A stretch of DNA of 64,000 nucleotides from Micromonospora aurantiaca ATCC 27029. Lineage in GTDB: Bacteria > Actinomycetota > Actinomycetes > Mycobacteriales > Micromonosporaceae. This document shows positions 25,606-34,900 of the stretch, piece by piece. Where the stretch lies: assembly GCF_000145235.1 (NCBI RefSeq), contig NC_014391.1, forward strand, positions 1,302,001-1,366,000, given 5' to 3'. The translations under genes and the position numbers were made by a program. Under the pieces are notes generated by a model. The model was given only the letters and a program-made list of their open reading frames with translations. It had not been told where the DNA came from and searched no databases. Position 1 is the stretch's first letter; every line of letters starts with the position of its first letter.

Positions 25606-25806
25606 GTGGCGGCGGTTCAGCGGATCGACGGGCTTCCCGTTTGGGACACGCCCCCACCGCACGAGATCTTCGTGCCTGGGGGCCACTCAATTGCTCGCCT
25701 TTCAGACCAGTGCCAAGCAGATTCTGGAGCTGACGAGGGAGGCTCAGCTCGTCGAGCAGCTGACGGCTCATCTGACTCGGGTCGGCTTCCGGATTTCGAA
25801 AAGTGA
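25606..25806 (+). CDS. Short ORF with strong ribosome site overlapping the DUF2075 start
   Basis: GGAGGAGG at 25590-25597 lies 8 nt before the GTG at 25606, which opens a 66-residue frame starting VAAVQRIDGLPVWDTPPP and ending at 25806. The last 116 nt overlap the DUF2075 gene in another frame. The first 30 residues look protein-like and the rest looks like a shadow. It may be a leader that couples translation into the DUF2075 gene, the remnant of an upstream gene joined by a frameshift, or chance. Confidence 0.35.
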   Translation: MAAVQRIDGLPVWDTPPPHEIFVPGGHSIARLSDQCQADSGADEGGSARRAADGSSDSGRLPDFEK

Positions 25807-27709
25807 GCGTTCGTCCTGGCAGCAGAGCCTTCCAGCGCTGGCGATGGAACTCGTCGGCGCGGGTCTTGGGGAGCTCGACGTGCTCGTGGAGTGTCAATTG
25901 CCACGCAGCAGCAAGCGAATCGACGTCATCCTCGCTGGCATGGAGCCACTCACCCGACGCCCGGCGTATCTCGTCGTAGAACTCAAGCAGTGGAGCGTTG
26001 CGACCACCTACGACGAAGCCGAGAAGTTGGTACAGGTTCCGGGAATGGCCGAGCCCCAGGTGCATCCTGCGGTGCAGGTCGAGAACTACTGCTCCTACCT
26101 GACCGACTTCCTGCCGATCTTCGCCGAATCGCCTGACCGGGTGCACGGTCTGGCATACCTGCACAACGCAGAGCAGGGGCACATACCGGCAATGACCACC
26201 AAGGAGGATGACGGCCGGAGTCACCGGCGGATGGTGTTCACCAGAGACCGCACCCGAGAGATGCGCCGCTATCTGAGTAGACGGTTCGCTCCCTGGCGGG
26301 ACGAGGCAGCCACACAGACGTTGTTGACGGCCGCAGTGAAGCCCAGTCGACAACTCCTCACCTTCAGCGCGGAGGAATTGAACAGCCGAGGGCATCTTGT
26401 TTTGCTCGATGAGCAACGCGCGGCATACGAACTGGTCATGCGCGGCGTGCACTGGGCGGACCAAGGCCGGCGGAAGCGGGTGGTGCTCGTCGCGGGCGGG
26501 CCTGGGAGCGGCAAGAGCGCCATCGCGTTGACGCTGCTCACCGATCTGGCACGGGAGGGCCGTTCGGTTGCCCACGCGACCGGCTCCAAGGCGTTCCGGG
26601 AGAGCCTGCGGCGATACGCCCGGAGCCAGCCGCGCAGCCCTGACCAGCGCATCGCACCGTTGTTCCACTACTTCATGGACTTCATGGATGAGCCCGCAGA
26701 CAGCCTGGACGTGTTGATCTGCGACGAGGCGCATCGGATCCGCGCCCAGTCCTCTCGCGGGAGCCGCCGAGGACGAAAGCCGCAGGTCCGGGAACTCATC
26801 GAAGTGGCGAAGGTGCCCGTCTTCCTGCTCGACGACGACCAGGTGGTGCGACCGAACGAGGTGGGCAGCGTATCGATGATCCGTGACGCGGCGGAGCGGC
26901 TGGACCTGGAGGTCGACTTCGTTCATCTCGGGGCCCAGTTTCGATGTGGTGGCAGCCCACGTTACGAACGATGGGTGCACCACCTGCTGGGTCTTGCTGC
27001 AGATCGACCCTACCGCTGGAGCGGGGACGAGTCCTTCCGGCTCGCCCTCGCCGACTCACCGGGTCAAATGGAGACGTTGCTGCGCCGTACCCACAACCGG
27101 AAGGCGTCGGCGCGCATCTCGGCCGGTTTCTGCTGGCCGTGGACGGAGAAGCCGCGCGGCCGAGATCTCGTCCCGGACATCCGGATCGGCCCTTGGTCGA
27201 AGCCGTGGAACGCGGCCGGTATGCGTCCGCCCAGGGGCATTCCGTCGAGTTCCTTCTGGGCCGTCGACCCGGACGGCTTCGAGCAGGTCGGGTGCATCTA
27301 TACGGCCCAAGGCTTCGAGTACGACTGGTCGGGGGTCATTCTCGGCCCCGATCTGGTGTTCCGGAACGGCAGGCTGATCAGTCAACCGTCGGAGTCACAT
27401 GACAGTGCCATCTTCGACCAGCGGCGGGGAGTCGTGGCACGGGATGCCGATCGGCTCATCCGTAACACGTACAAGGTCCTGCTCACCCGCGGTATGCGCG
27501 GGACGCTGATCTACTCGGCGGACCCGGAGACGCAGCAGTTCCTGGCCTTGCTGGTGCCTCCCGCGCAGGTGCCGCGATCGCTCGTTGCAGACGGTGTGCA
27601 GCGGGTGGGTGTCCCAGCCGACGAAACGTCCTCCGTACCGGATCGGTCGTCCGGGCAAAATCTGCGCACCTCGAGTACGGGTACCAGTGGGTCTCACGGC
27701 GCAGGATGA
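25691..27709 (+). CDS. DUF2075 (Schlafen-type) nuclease-helicase
   Basis: The 672-residue protein has an N-terminal region with a PD-(D/E)XK-like core (RIDVILAG at about 76, YLVVELKQW at about 92-100), then a P-loop helicase domain of the DUF2075 group: Walker A GGPGSGKSAI (270-279), Walker B DVLICDEAHR (about 339-348), and IYTAQGFEYDW near 540. Relatives in actinobacteria begin at the same point as LAFQTSAKQ, which supports the otherwise poor TTG start at 25691; no ATG or GTG is in frame upstream. DUF2075 domains are shared with Schlafen helicases and are common in defence regions. Here it lies just before a BREX operon. A role in nucleic-acid restriction is inferred. Confidence 0.78.
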   Translation: MLAFQTSAKQILELTREAQLVEQLTAHLTRVGFRISKSERSSWQQSLPALAMELVGAGLGELDVLVECQLPRSSKRIDVILAGMEPLTRRPAYLVVELKQWSVATTYDEAEKLVQVPGMAEPQVHPAVQVENYCSYLTDFLPIFAESPDRVHGLAYLHNAEQGHIPAMTTKEDDGRSHRRMVFTRDRTREMRRYLSRRFAPWRDEAATQTLLTAAVKPSRQLLTFSAEELNSRGHLVLLDEQRAAYELVMRGVHWADQGRRKRVVLVAGGPGSGKSAIALTLLTDLAREGRSVAHATGSKAFRESLRRYARSQPRSPDQRIAPLFHYFMDFMDEPADSLDVLICDEAHRIRAQSSRGSRRGRKPQVRELIEVAKVPVFLLDDDQVVRPNEVGSVSMIRDAAERLDLEVDFVHLGAQFRCGGSPRYERWVHHLLGLAADRPYRWSGDESFRLALADSPGQMETLLRRTHNRKASARISAGFCWPWTEKPRGRDLVPDIRIGPWSKPWNAAGMRPPRGIPSSSFWAVDPDGFEQVGCIYTAQGFEYDWSGVILGPDLVFRNGRLISQPSESHDSAIFDQRRGVVARDADRLIRNTYKVLLTRGMRGTLIYSADPETQQFLALLVPPAQVPRSLVADGVQRVGVPADETSSVPDRSSGQNLRTSSTGTSGSHGAG

Positions 27710-27801
27710 GAAAAAGTGTCGGATATTCGACTTTGTCGCTGTTCGACGGCCGGTACCGTGCACCGGATCCAACACAGTTGAATACGTGGGGAGTGGCCGT
27801 C

Positions 27802-27837
27802 ATGACTGCGCAGATTCGCTTGGTGCATCATGCGTGA
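27802..27837 (+). CDS. 11-codon leader ORF coupled to pglW
   Basis: GGGGAG at 27788-27793 lies 8 nt before an ATG at 27802. The ORF encodes MTAQIRLVHHA and stops at TGA 27835-27837. The pglW ATG at 27830 lies inside it, 8 nt from its end, and has no ribosome site of its own. The arrangement suggests that ribosomes finishing the leader re-initiate on pglW. Confidence 0.5.
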   Translation: MTAQIRLVHHA

Positions 27838-30800
27838 GGACTCACCACGCTGGCAACAAATCAACCCCACTGCTTACCTGCATGAACAGGACGGCCTGCG
27901 GGAGCTGGCGTCGTACCTGCCGGACGCCGAGCCTTATCATGTCTGGGCCAACGTGGAGTTCGTGGGCACCGACGGCTCCATCAACGAGATCGACGCCCTG
28001 GTACTCACCCGCAGCGGCCTTTACGTGCTCGAACTCAAGCACTGGCAAGGTCGAATCTCTGGCGACGGGCAGCGGTGGCAGCATGGTCGATCGCACGTAG
28101 ACAGCCCGCTGATCCTGACCAACCGCAAGGCCAAACGGCTGCGCAGCGTCATTCGCCAGTACGCCCCGCCCGCTGCCCGGATCCCCTTCGTGCACGCGGC
28201 AGTGTTCCTGCACGCCCGGAACATGCACTGCGAACTGGACGACATCGGGCGTCAGCACGTCTACGGCTTGGACGACAACAACAGCCAGTTGCCGAGCCTC
28301 AAGCAGATGCTGCTGGCGCCGCCAGCGGATTCCCGCCATCTCGTCGACGCGGTACGTGCCCGCCAGATCGTCGAGCTGGTGCGCGGCGCCAAGATTCGGC
28401 CGTCGGTGGCCGAGCGGCGGGTCAACCAACTCATGCTGCACCAGCGGCCCTTCGCGGAGGGAATCGGCTGGCAGGACTTCCTCGCCGACCATACCGTGGA
28501 CACCTCGCTGCTGCGGCGGGTGCGGTTCTATCTGACCAGCCGAGCTGCGGAGGAGGACGTGCCGGCCATCCGGCGGGCCGCCGAACGTGAGTTCCGGCTG
28601 TTACAGGGCATCCATCATCCGGGTATCGCCCGCGCGCTGGACCTGGTCGACCACCCCTGGGGCCCGGCGGTGGTCTTCGACCACCGGCCCGAGTGGCAGC
28701 GACTCGACCAGTGGCTGGCCGAGCGAGACGGCCGGCTCCAACTGGCCCAGCGACTGCAACTGGTGCAGGATCTCGCCGAGATCGTGGGGCACGCCCACTC
28801 GCGTCGGCTGTCACACCGCTCGCTGAACCCCCGGGCGGTCTACGTCTGCGACCCGGACAGCGCCCGCCCCACGCTGGTGGTCACCGACTGGCAGACCGGT
28901 GGGCGGCTGCCCGGCACCCGGATGACCTCCCTCGGCTCGCCCACGGACCCGGCCTCGCTGGAGCTCTTCTTCGACGACTCGGTCCGGCGCTACCAGGCAC
29001 CCGAGGCGGCAACCCTGGACGACCTGCCGGGCCATCAGCTCGACATGTTCTCGCTCGGGGCGCTGGCGTACCGCATCTTTACGGCCGTGGAGCCGGCAGC
29101 TTCGGCGGAGGAACTTGTCGCGGCAGTGGCCGGCGGTGGCCTGCGGCTGGACGCGGTCGCCGACGGCATGCCGAAGGCGCTCGTTGAAATCGTCTACGAC
29201 GCCACCCGGGGCGATCCGGGGCCGCGGATGCGGCGGGTCACCGACTTCCTCGCCGGCCTGGAGCTGGTCTGGGAGGAACTGACCGCGCCGGAGCCGGAGC
29301 CGGTGGTGGATCCGTTACGCGCCCACCGCGGCGACGTCCTCGACGGCGGGCTGACCGTGCTCGGCCGGCTGGGCAGCGGCTCCACGGCGGTCGCCCTGCT
29401 GGTAACCGAAGAGGCCGGATCGGACCGGCGACCGGTGGTGCTGAAGGTCGCCCGGGACGAGCAGTACGCGGACCGCTTCGCCGCCGAGGCCCGCGCCGTG
29501 GACAAGCTGCGGGACGCGCGAGTTGCCGCGCTGGTGCGTGGTCCGGTCAAGGTGGGCGGCCGGACCGCGCTACTGCTGGAGAACGCGGGCGAACGTACTC
29601 TGGCCGAGGACCTGCGTGGCGGGCGGCTGGCGCTGGACCTGCTGGAACGGTACGGCCGGGACCTGCTGGAGATCGTCGCCTTCCTGGACGGGCAGGGCGT
29701 GTGGCACCGGGACATCAAACCGGCGAACCTGGCTTCCCGCCCTCGTCCGAAGGACAAGCAACCACACCTGTGCATCTTCGACTTCTCGCTGGCAGCGGTC
29801 CCCGCCGACCAGCTCACCGCCGGCACCACCGCCTACCTGGACCCGTTCCTCGGTCCGCCTCGCCGACTGCGCTACGACGCCGCGGCCGAACGGTTCGCCG
29901 CCGCCGTGACGCTCTACGAGATGGCCACCGGGACACTGCCCCGGTGGGGCAACGGCGCCAACCCGGCCGCTGTCAGCGACGAAGTAACCCTCGACCCGGC
30001 GGCCTTCGATCCCTCGGTCGCGGACCGCCTGGTCGCCTACTTCGCCAAGGCGTTGGCCCGGGACACGGCGGACCGGTTCGACACGCTCGACGAGATGACC
30101 GACGCGTGGCGGGCGGTGTTCCGGGAGATTCCCGAACCGGCGGCCCTCGCCGGCGACACCGGTGGTCTCGCGCCGTTGAGCCGAGCCTCGTCGCTGGAGG
30201 CGGCCGAGTTGACCGCCCGCGCGCGGTCGGCGCTGGAACGCCTCGGCATCGGCACCGTCGGCGAGTTGCTGGACGCCGAGCCCTCCGCGTTGACCCGGGC
30301 TCGGGGGGTGCCGGACGCCACCCGCAAGGAGATCCTCGCCCGGAGCCGGGAGCTACGTGAGCTCCTCGCCACCGTCGAGCCGCCGGTACCCGGCCGGCCG
30401 GACGCACAGCACGTCGAGGCGCTCTGCGCCACCCTGCTGCCTGCGGAGACCGCCCGCACCTCCTGGCACCGCACCGCCATTCAGGTGTTGCTCGGTCAAG
30501 CCGCCGACGAGGACGGTCACTACCTGCACTGGCCGTCCCAGGCGGATGTGGCACGGGTGGTCGGCAAACAGCAGCCGCAGATCTCCAACCTGTTGCGCCG
30601 GGTCCAAACCCGCGACTGGCTGTCCAACTCGGCGCTCGGCCTGGTCCGCGACGAGGTCGTGGCGCTGCTGGACGCGCGGGGTGGGGTGGCGTCCAGCGAA
30701 GAGATCGCTGAGGCGCTGAACGTCACCCGCGGCTCCTACACGGCCGAGCCCAAGCGCACCGCGCAGGCCATCGGCCTGGTCCGCGCCGCGGTGGAGACGG

Positions 30801-31939
30801 AACTGGCCCGGGGCGGTGACGCACGGCTGGCGATGCAGCGGTTGCGCGGTGGGGACACCGTGCTCATCGGTCGCGAACCGGACGATCCCTCCACCGAGCG
30901 CACGGCCGACGATCTGCTCGGATACGTCACCCGCCTGGGTCGCCGGGCGGCGGTGCTGGCCGGCGCGGACCCGCTGCCGAGCCGGAGTCGTGCCGTGGAG
31001 GAACTGCGGGCGCTGGAGCGTCCCCCGGCCGGAATGCCACCGTTGAGCGAGGCCCGGCTGCTTCAGCTCGCTGCCGCCGGCAGCGGCGGCGAGGCCGCGG
31101 TCAACGCGCAGGGCCAGCTCTACCCGGCCGAGCGGATGGCCGCCGAGCGCGCGCTGCGCCTGGCCGCCGGCGCGCTCGTGGGCCAGAAGCTCGACCCCGA
31201 GACGGTACGCGCCAGAGTGCGTGCCCGGTTCCCGCGTGCTCAGGAACTACCGCCACGACCGAAGCTCGACGAACTGGTGCGGGAGATCCCGCTGTTCTGG
31301 GATGCGAGCACCGGCCGTTACGTCCCGCCGGACCGCACCTCGTCGCTGACCGGTACCCGCTCGGTCAGTACAGTCGGGCCGATCCTGGCGCCGGGAGCCG
31401 CCGCCCGGGCCCGCCGGCGGCTCGCCGAGGTGATCGACCGGCGCGGCTTCCTGGTGGCGCTGACGTCGATCCGGCGGCCGGGCTGCGCCCGCCAGGCCCT
31501 GCTGGACCGCTACGACCTCACCGAGGTCGACGTGACCGCGGTCATGCTGGAGCGGCTCCGCGCGCTCGGCTTCCCCTGGGAGACGATCGTCGCCGCTGAC
31601 ACCGGCTCGCCGACCGACGCTGATTTCCGCTCCCTTGTGGAGCTCTTCCAGCACGAGGTGATGCCGGCGATCCGGACCGCGCTGGCCGAGACCGACCGGC
31701 CGGTGCTGATCACCGAGGCGGCGCCGTTGGCCCGCTACCAGCAGTTGGGGGTGGTCCAGGAACTGGCCGACCCGACCCGTCCCCGTCCGGCCGCCCGGTT
31801 GCTGCTGGTGCCGGTGCGCCGCACCGAGCCGCTGCTGCTCGACGGGCAGCAGCTTCCGCTCACCTCGCTGGCCAACCAGTCGCTGTGGCTGCCGGACGAG
31901 TGGGACAGCCCCATCCTGGAGAGGACCGCCCCCCGATGA
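27830..31939 (+). CDS. pglW: BREX type 2 NERD-domain serine/threonine kinase PglW
   Basis: The protein has 1369 residues. An N-terminal NERD nuclease-related domain contains IDALVLTRSGLYVLELKHW (about 55-71). A first kinase-like domain (about 220-480) is degenerate: SHRSLNPRAV replaces HRDxKPxN and VTDW replaces DFG. A second kinase domain (about 505-775) keeps the Gly loop LGRLGSGSTA, the Lys in VVLKVA, HRDIKPAN (about 626) and DFS. A helix-hairpin-helix-like segment (LERLGIGTVGELLDAEP, about 800) and a helix-turn-helix-like region (QADVARVVGKQQPQISNLL) follow. In the Streptomyces Pgl system PglW is a kinase needed for defence. It overlaps pglX by 4 nt. Confidence 0.93.
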   Translation: MREDSPRWQQINPTAYLHEQDGLRELASYLPDAEPYHVWANVEFVGTDGSINEIDALVLTRSGLYVLELKHWQGRISGDGQRWQHGRSHVDSPLILTNRKAKRLRSVIRQYAPPAARIPFVHAAVFLHARNMHCELDDIGRQHVYGLDDNNSQLPSLKQMLLAPPADSRHLVDAVRARQIVELVRGAKIRPSVAERRVNQLMLHQRPFAEGIGWQDFLADHTVDTSLLRRVRFYLTSRAAEEDVPAIRRAAEREFRLLQGIHHPGIARALDLVDHPWGPAVVFDHRPEWQRLDQWLAERDGRLQLAQRLQLVQDLAEIVGHAHSRRLSHRSLNPRAVYVCDPDSARPTLVVTDWQTGGRLPGTRMTSLGSPTDPASLELFFDDSVRRYQAPEAATLDDLPGHQLDMFSLGALAYRIFTAVEPAASAEELVAAVAGGGLRLDAVADGMPKALVEIVYDATRGDPGPRMRRVTDFLAGLELVWEELTAPEPEPVVDPLRAHRGDVLDGGLTVLGRLGSGSTAVALLVTEEAGSDRRPVVLKVARDEQYADRFAAEARAVDKLRDARVAALVRGPVKVGGRTALLLENAGERTLAEDLRGGRLALDLLERYGRDLLEIVAFLDGQGVWHRDIKPANLASRPRPKDKQPHLCIFDFSLAAVPADQLTAGTTAYLDPFLGPPRRLRYDAAAERFAAAVTLYEMATGTLPRWGNGANPAAVSDEVTLDPAAFDPSVADRLVAYFAKALARDTADRFDTLDEMTDAWRAVFREIPEPAALAGDTGGLAPLSRASSLEAAELTARARSALERLGIGTVGELLDAEPSALTRARGVPDATRKEILARSRELRELLATVEPPVPGRPDAQHVEALCATLLPAETARTSWHRTAIQVLLGQAADEDGHYLHWPSQADVARVVGKQQPQISNLLRRVQTRDWLSNSALGLVRDEVVALLDARGGVASSEEIAEALNVTRGSYTAEPKRTAQAIGLVRAAVETELARGGDARLAMQRLRGGDTVLIGREPDDPSTERTADDLLGYVTRLGRRAAVLAGADPLPSRSRAVEELRALERPPAGMPPLSEARLLQLAAAGSGGEAAVNAQGQLYPAERMAAERALRLAAGALVGQKLDPETVRARVRARFPRAQELPPRPKLDELVREIPLFWDASTGRYVPPDRTSSLTGTRSVSTVGPILAPGAAARARRRLAEVIDRRGFLVALTSIRRPGCARQALLDRYDLTEVDVTAVMLERLRALGFPWETIVAADTGSPTDADFRSLVELFQHEVMPAIRTALAETDRPVLITEAAPLARYQQLGVVQELADPTRPRPAARLLLVPVRRTEPLLLDGQQLPLTSLANQSLWLPDEWDSPILERTAPR

Positions 31940-34900
31940 TTCCGCTGAAGGCGCTGCAGACCCAGGTCACCGCCCTCACCGACGACCTGCGTGGGCAGGT
32001 CGCCGCGGACTCCGAGCTGGAGTCGTCGCTGCGCAAGGAACACGCCCGGGCGACCGAGGCCCGGCGTACGGGGGGAACGTTCGAGACCTGGCTGGACGAC
32101 GTCGTAGACCAGGCGGCGGTGGCCTGGGTGCTCGGCTGCGTGTTCGTCCGCTTCTGCGAGGACAACGAACTGGTCGATCCGCTCTGGATCGGCGGCCCGG
32201 AGCCGGTCGCGCCGGTTGGCCGGGCCATGCAGCACCGCCAGCAGCACCTGATTGACAACCCCCGGCACAACGACCGGGAATGGCTGCGCGAGGCGTTCAC
32301 CTACCTGCGTGGGCTGCGCGCCACCGGCAAGATCTTCGACGAGCACAACCCGGTGTGGCGGTTCGACATCTCCGGCGCGGCGGCGGAGAAGCTGTCGGAG
32401 TTCTTCCGGCGAGGGCCGGGTCTGGTGTCGCTGCGCGTCGACGACCTGAACACCCGCTTCCTCGGCGACCTCTACCAGGACCTGTCGACGCACGCCAAGA
32501 AGACGTACGCCCTGTTGCAGACGCCGGACTTCGTCGAGGAGTTCATCCTCGACCGCACGTTCGAGCCGGCGGTACGCGAATTCGGCCTGCCGGAGACTTC
32601 GGTCATCGACCCGACCTGCGGGTCGGGGCACTTCCTGCTGGGCGCGTTCGGCCAGCTGGTGCGCAAGTGGCGGGAGCGCGAGCCCGCCACCGACATCCGG
32701 GTGCTGGTGGAGCGGGCGCTCGGCCAGGTGACCGGCGTGGACATAAACCCGTTCGCGGTGGCGATCGCCCGGTTCCGGCTGCTGATCGCCGCGATGAGGG
32801 AATGCGGCCTGACGTCGCTGGAACGCACGCCGTCGTGGCCGGTCAGGGTGGCGACGGGCGACTCCCTTTTGCAGTGGGGACGCAAGTCGCGACACCAGGG
32901 CGACCTGATCGCGATGTTGGAGGGGCAGAACGCCTTCGCGTACGCGGCTGAGGACGCCGACGTGCTCGCCGACTACCTGCGCGAGGGCCAGTACACGGTG
33001 GTGGTCGGTAATCCGCCGTACATCACGGTCGCAGACAAGGCCCGCAACCAGCTCTACCGGGATATCTATCCCGACGTCTGCCACCGCCAATATGCGCTGA
33101 CCGTGCCGTTCGCGAAGCGCTTCTTCGACCTGGCGAGGCAGTCAGACGAGCACGGCGAGGGAGCGGGCCATGTCGGCCAGATCACCGGCAACGCCTTCAT
33201 GAAGCGCGAGTTCGGTAAGAAGTTGATCGAGGATTACTTCGCGCATCAAGTCGAGTTGACTGCCATTGTAGATACGTCGGGCGCGTATATTCCAGGTCAT
33301 GGCACTCCCACTGCAATCTTAGTGGGACGGTCGAGATTCCGCCGCCGCGCGCCGAACATTCGCATAATCCGTGGGATCAGGGGAGAGCCTGAGCGGCCAG
33401 GCGATGCTGCAAACGGAGCAGTCTGGACTGCAATCAAAAAGCAATTCGACCTGCCGGGTTCTGATTCTGAGTGGATCAGCGTACAGGACACTCCTCGCAG
33501 CGAGATGGCTTGTTTTCCTTGGAGCCTTTCTGGGGGTGGGGCGGTTGAACTCCGGGATTTGATCGAGCAGAGAAGTGTCCCGCTTGGGTCAGCGGTTGAT
33601 TCCATCGGCCGAACCACCCATACCGGTCAAGATGAGGCCTTTTATCTAAATTCAGCCGCAGTTGCGACTAGAGGTATGAGTAGTGCGGTTGTTCCGGTAG
33701 TCGCGGGCGAAGATGTTCGAGATTTCCAGCTCCATCTCGACGCCGTAGCAATGTTCCCCTATGGCACTGACGGGGTGCCTCGGGAAACCTCAATTTCGGA
33801 GTCCCGATTTTACTGGATAACTCGCGTTTGGCTGCGTTCAAGAATCGATTTCGGTCGCACAGTGGAGCAGCGCGGATTGAGATGGTTTGACCACAGCATG
33901 TTCTTCGCAAAGCGATTTCGTGTCCCGCGCTCAATCGCGTTTCCCTTTGTCGCCACCCATAACCACTTCGTCCTCGACAGGGGCGGCAAGGTGTTCAACA
34001 GGACGGCGCCGGCTATAAAGCTGGCGGAGAGGGCTACTGAATACGATCACCTTCGGCTGCTTGGGGTGTTGAACAGTTCCACCGCCTGCTTCTGGCTCAA
34101 GCAGGTCAGCTACCCGAAGGGTGGTGACCCGATCGGGGGCGACGGAGCAAGGGTGAGCGCCGAGCCTTGGTCTGACCGCTACGAGTTCACCGGGACGAAG
34201 CTCCAAGAGTTTCCGCTGCCAAGGGCGTACCCGGTGGAGCGGGCGCGGCTGCTCGACTCGCTGGCGCAGCGGCTCGCCGGCCTGACCCCGGCGGCGGTCG
34301 CGGAGTCCGCGGTGCCGACCCGGGAGCGGCTGGCGACGGCGCACGCCGACTACGACGAGACGCGGGCGCGGATGATCGCCTTGCAGGAGGAGTTGGACTG
34401 GGAGGTCTACCGGCTCTACGGGCTGCGCGACGACGACCTGACCTTTGTCGAGCCGCCGCGACTCGCGTTGGGGGAGCGGGCGTTCGAGATCGTGCTGGCG
34501 CGCCGGATGGCGGCCGGTGAGGTGGAGACGCAGTGGTTCGCCCGGCACGGGTCGACACCGCTCACGGAGCTGCCGGCGCACTGGCCGGACGACTACCGGG
34601 CGTTGGTGCAGCGGCGGATCGAGGTGATCGAGTCGGACCGGAACATCGCGCTGATCGAACGGCCGGAGTGCAAGCGGCGGTGGGCCACCGAGGGCTGGGA
34701 CGCCATGCAGGCCAAGGCGCTGCGTGACTGGCTGCTCGACCGGCTGGAGGCGCCCGAACTGTGGGGCGACCGGCCGATACCGCAGTCGGTGGCGCAGCTC
34801 GCAGACCGGGTACGCCACGACGACGACTTCCGCGCGGTGCTGGAGTTGTGGGCCGGCCGCGACGACTACGACCTGACGAAGACGCTGGCGAAACTAATCG

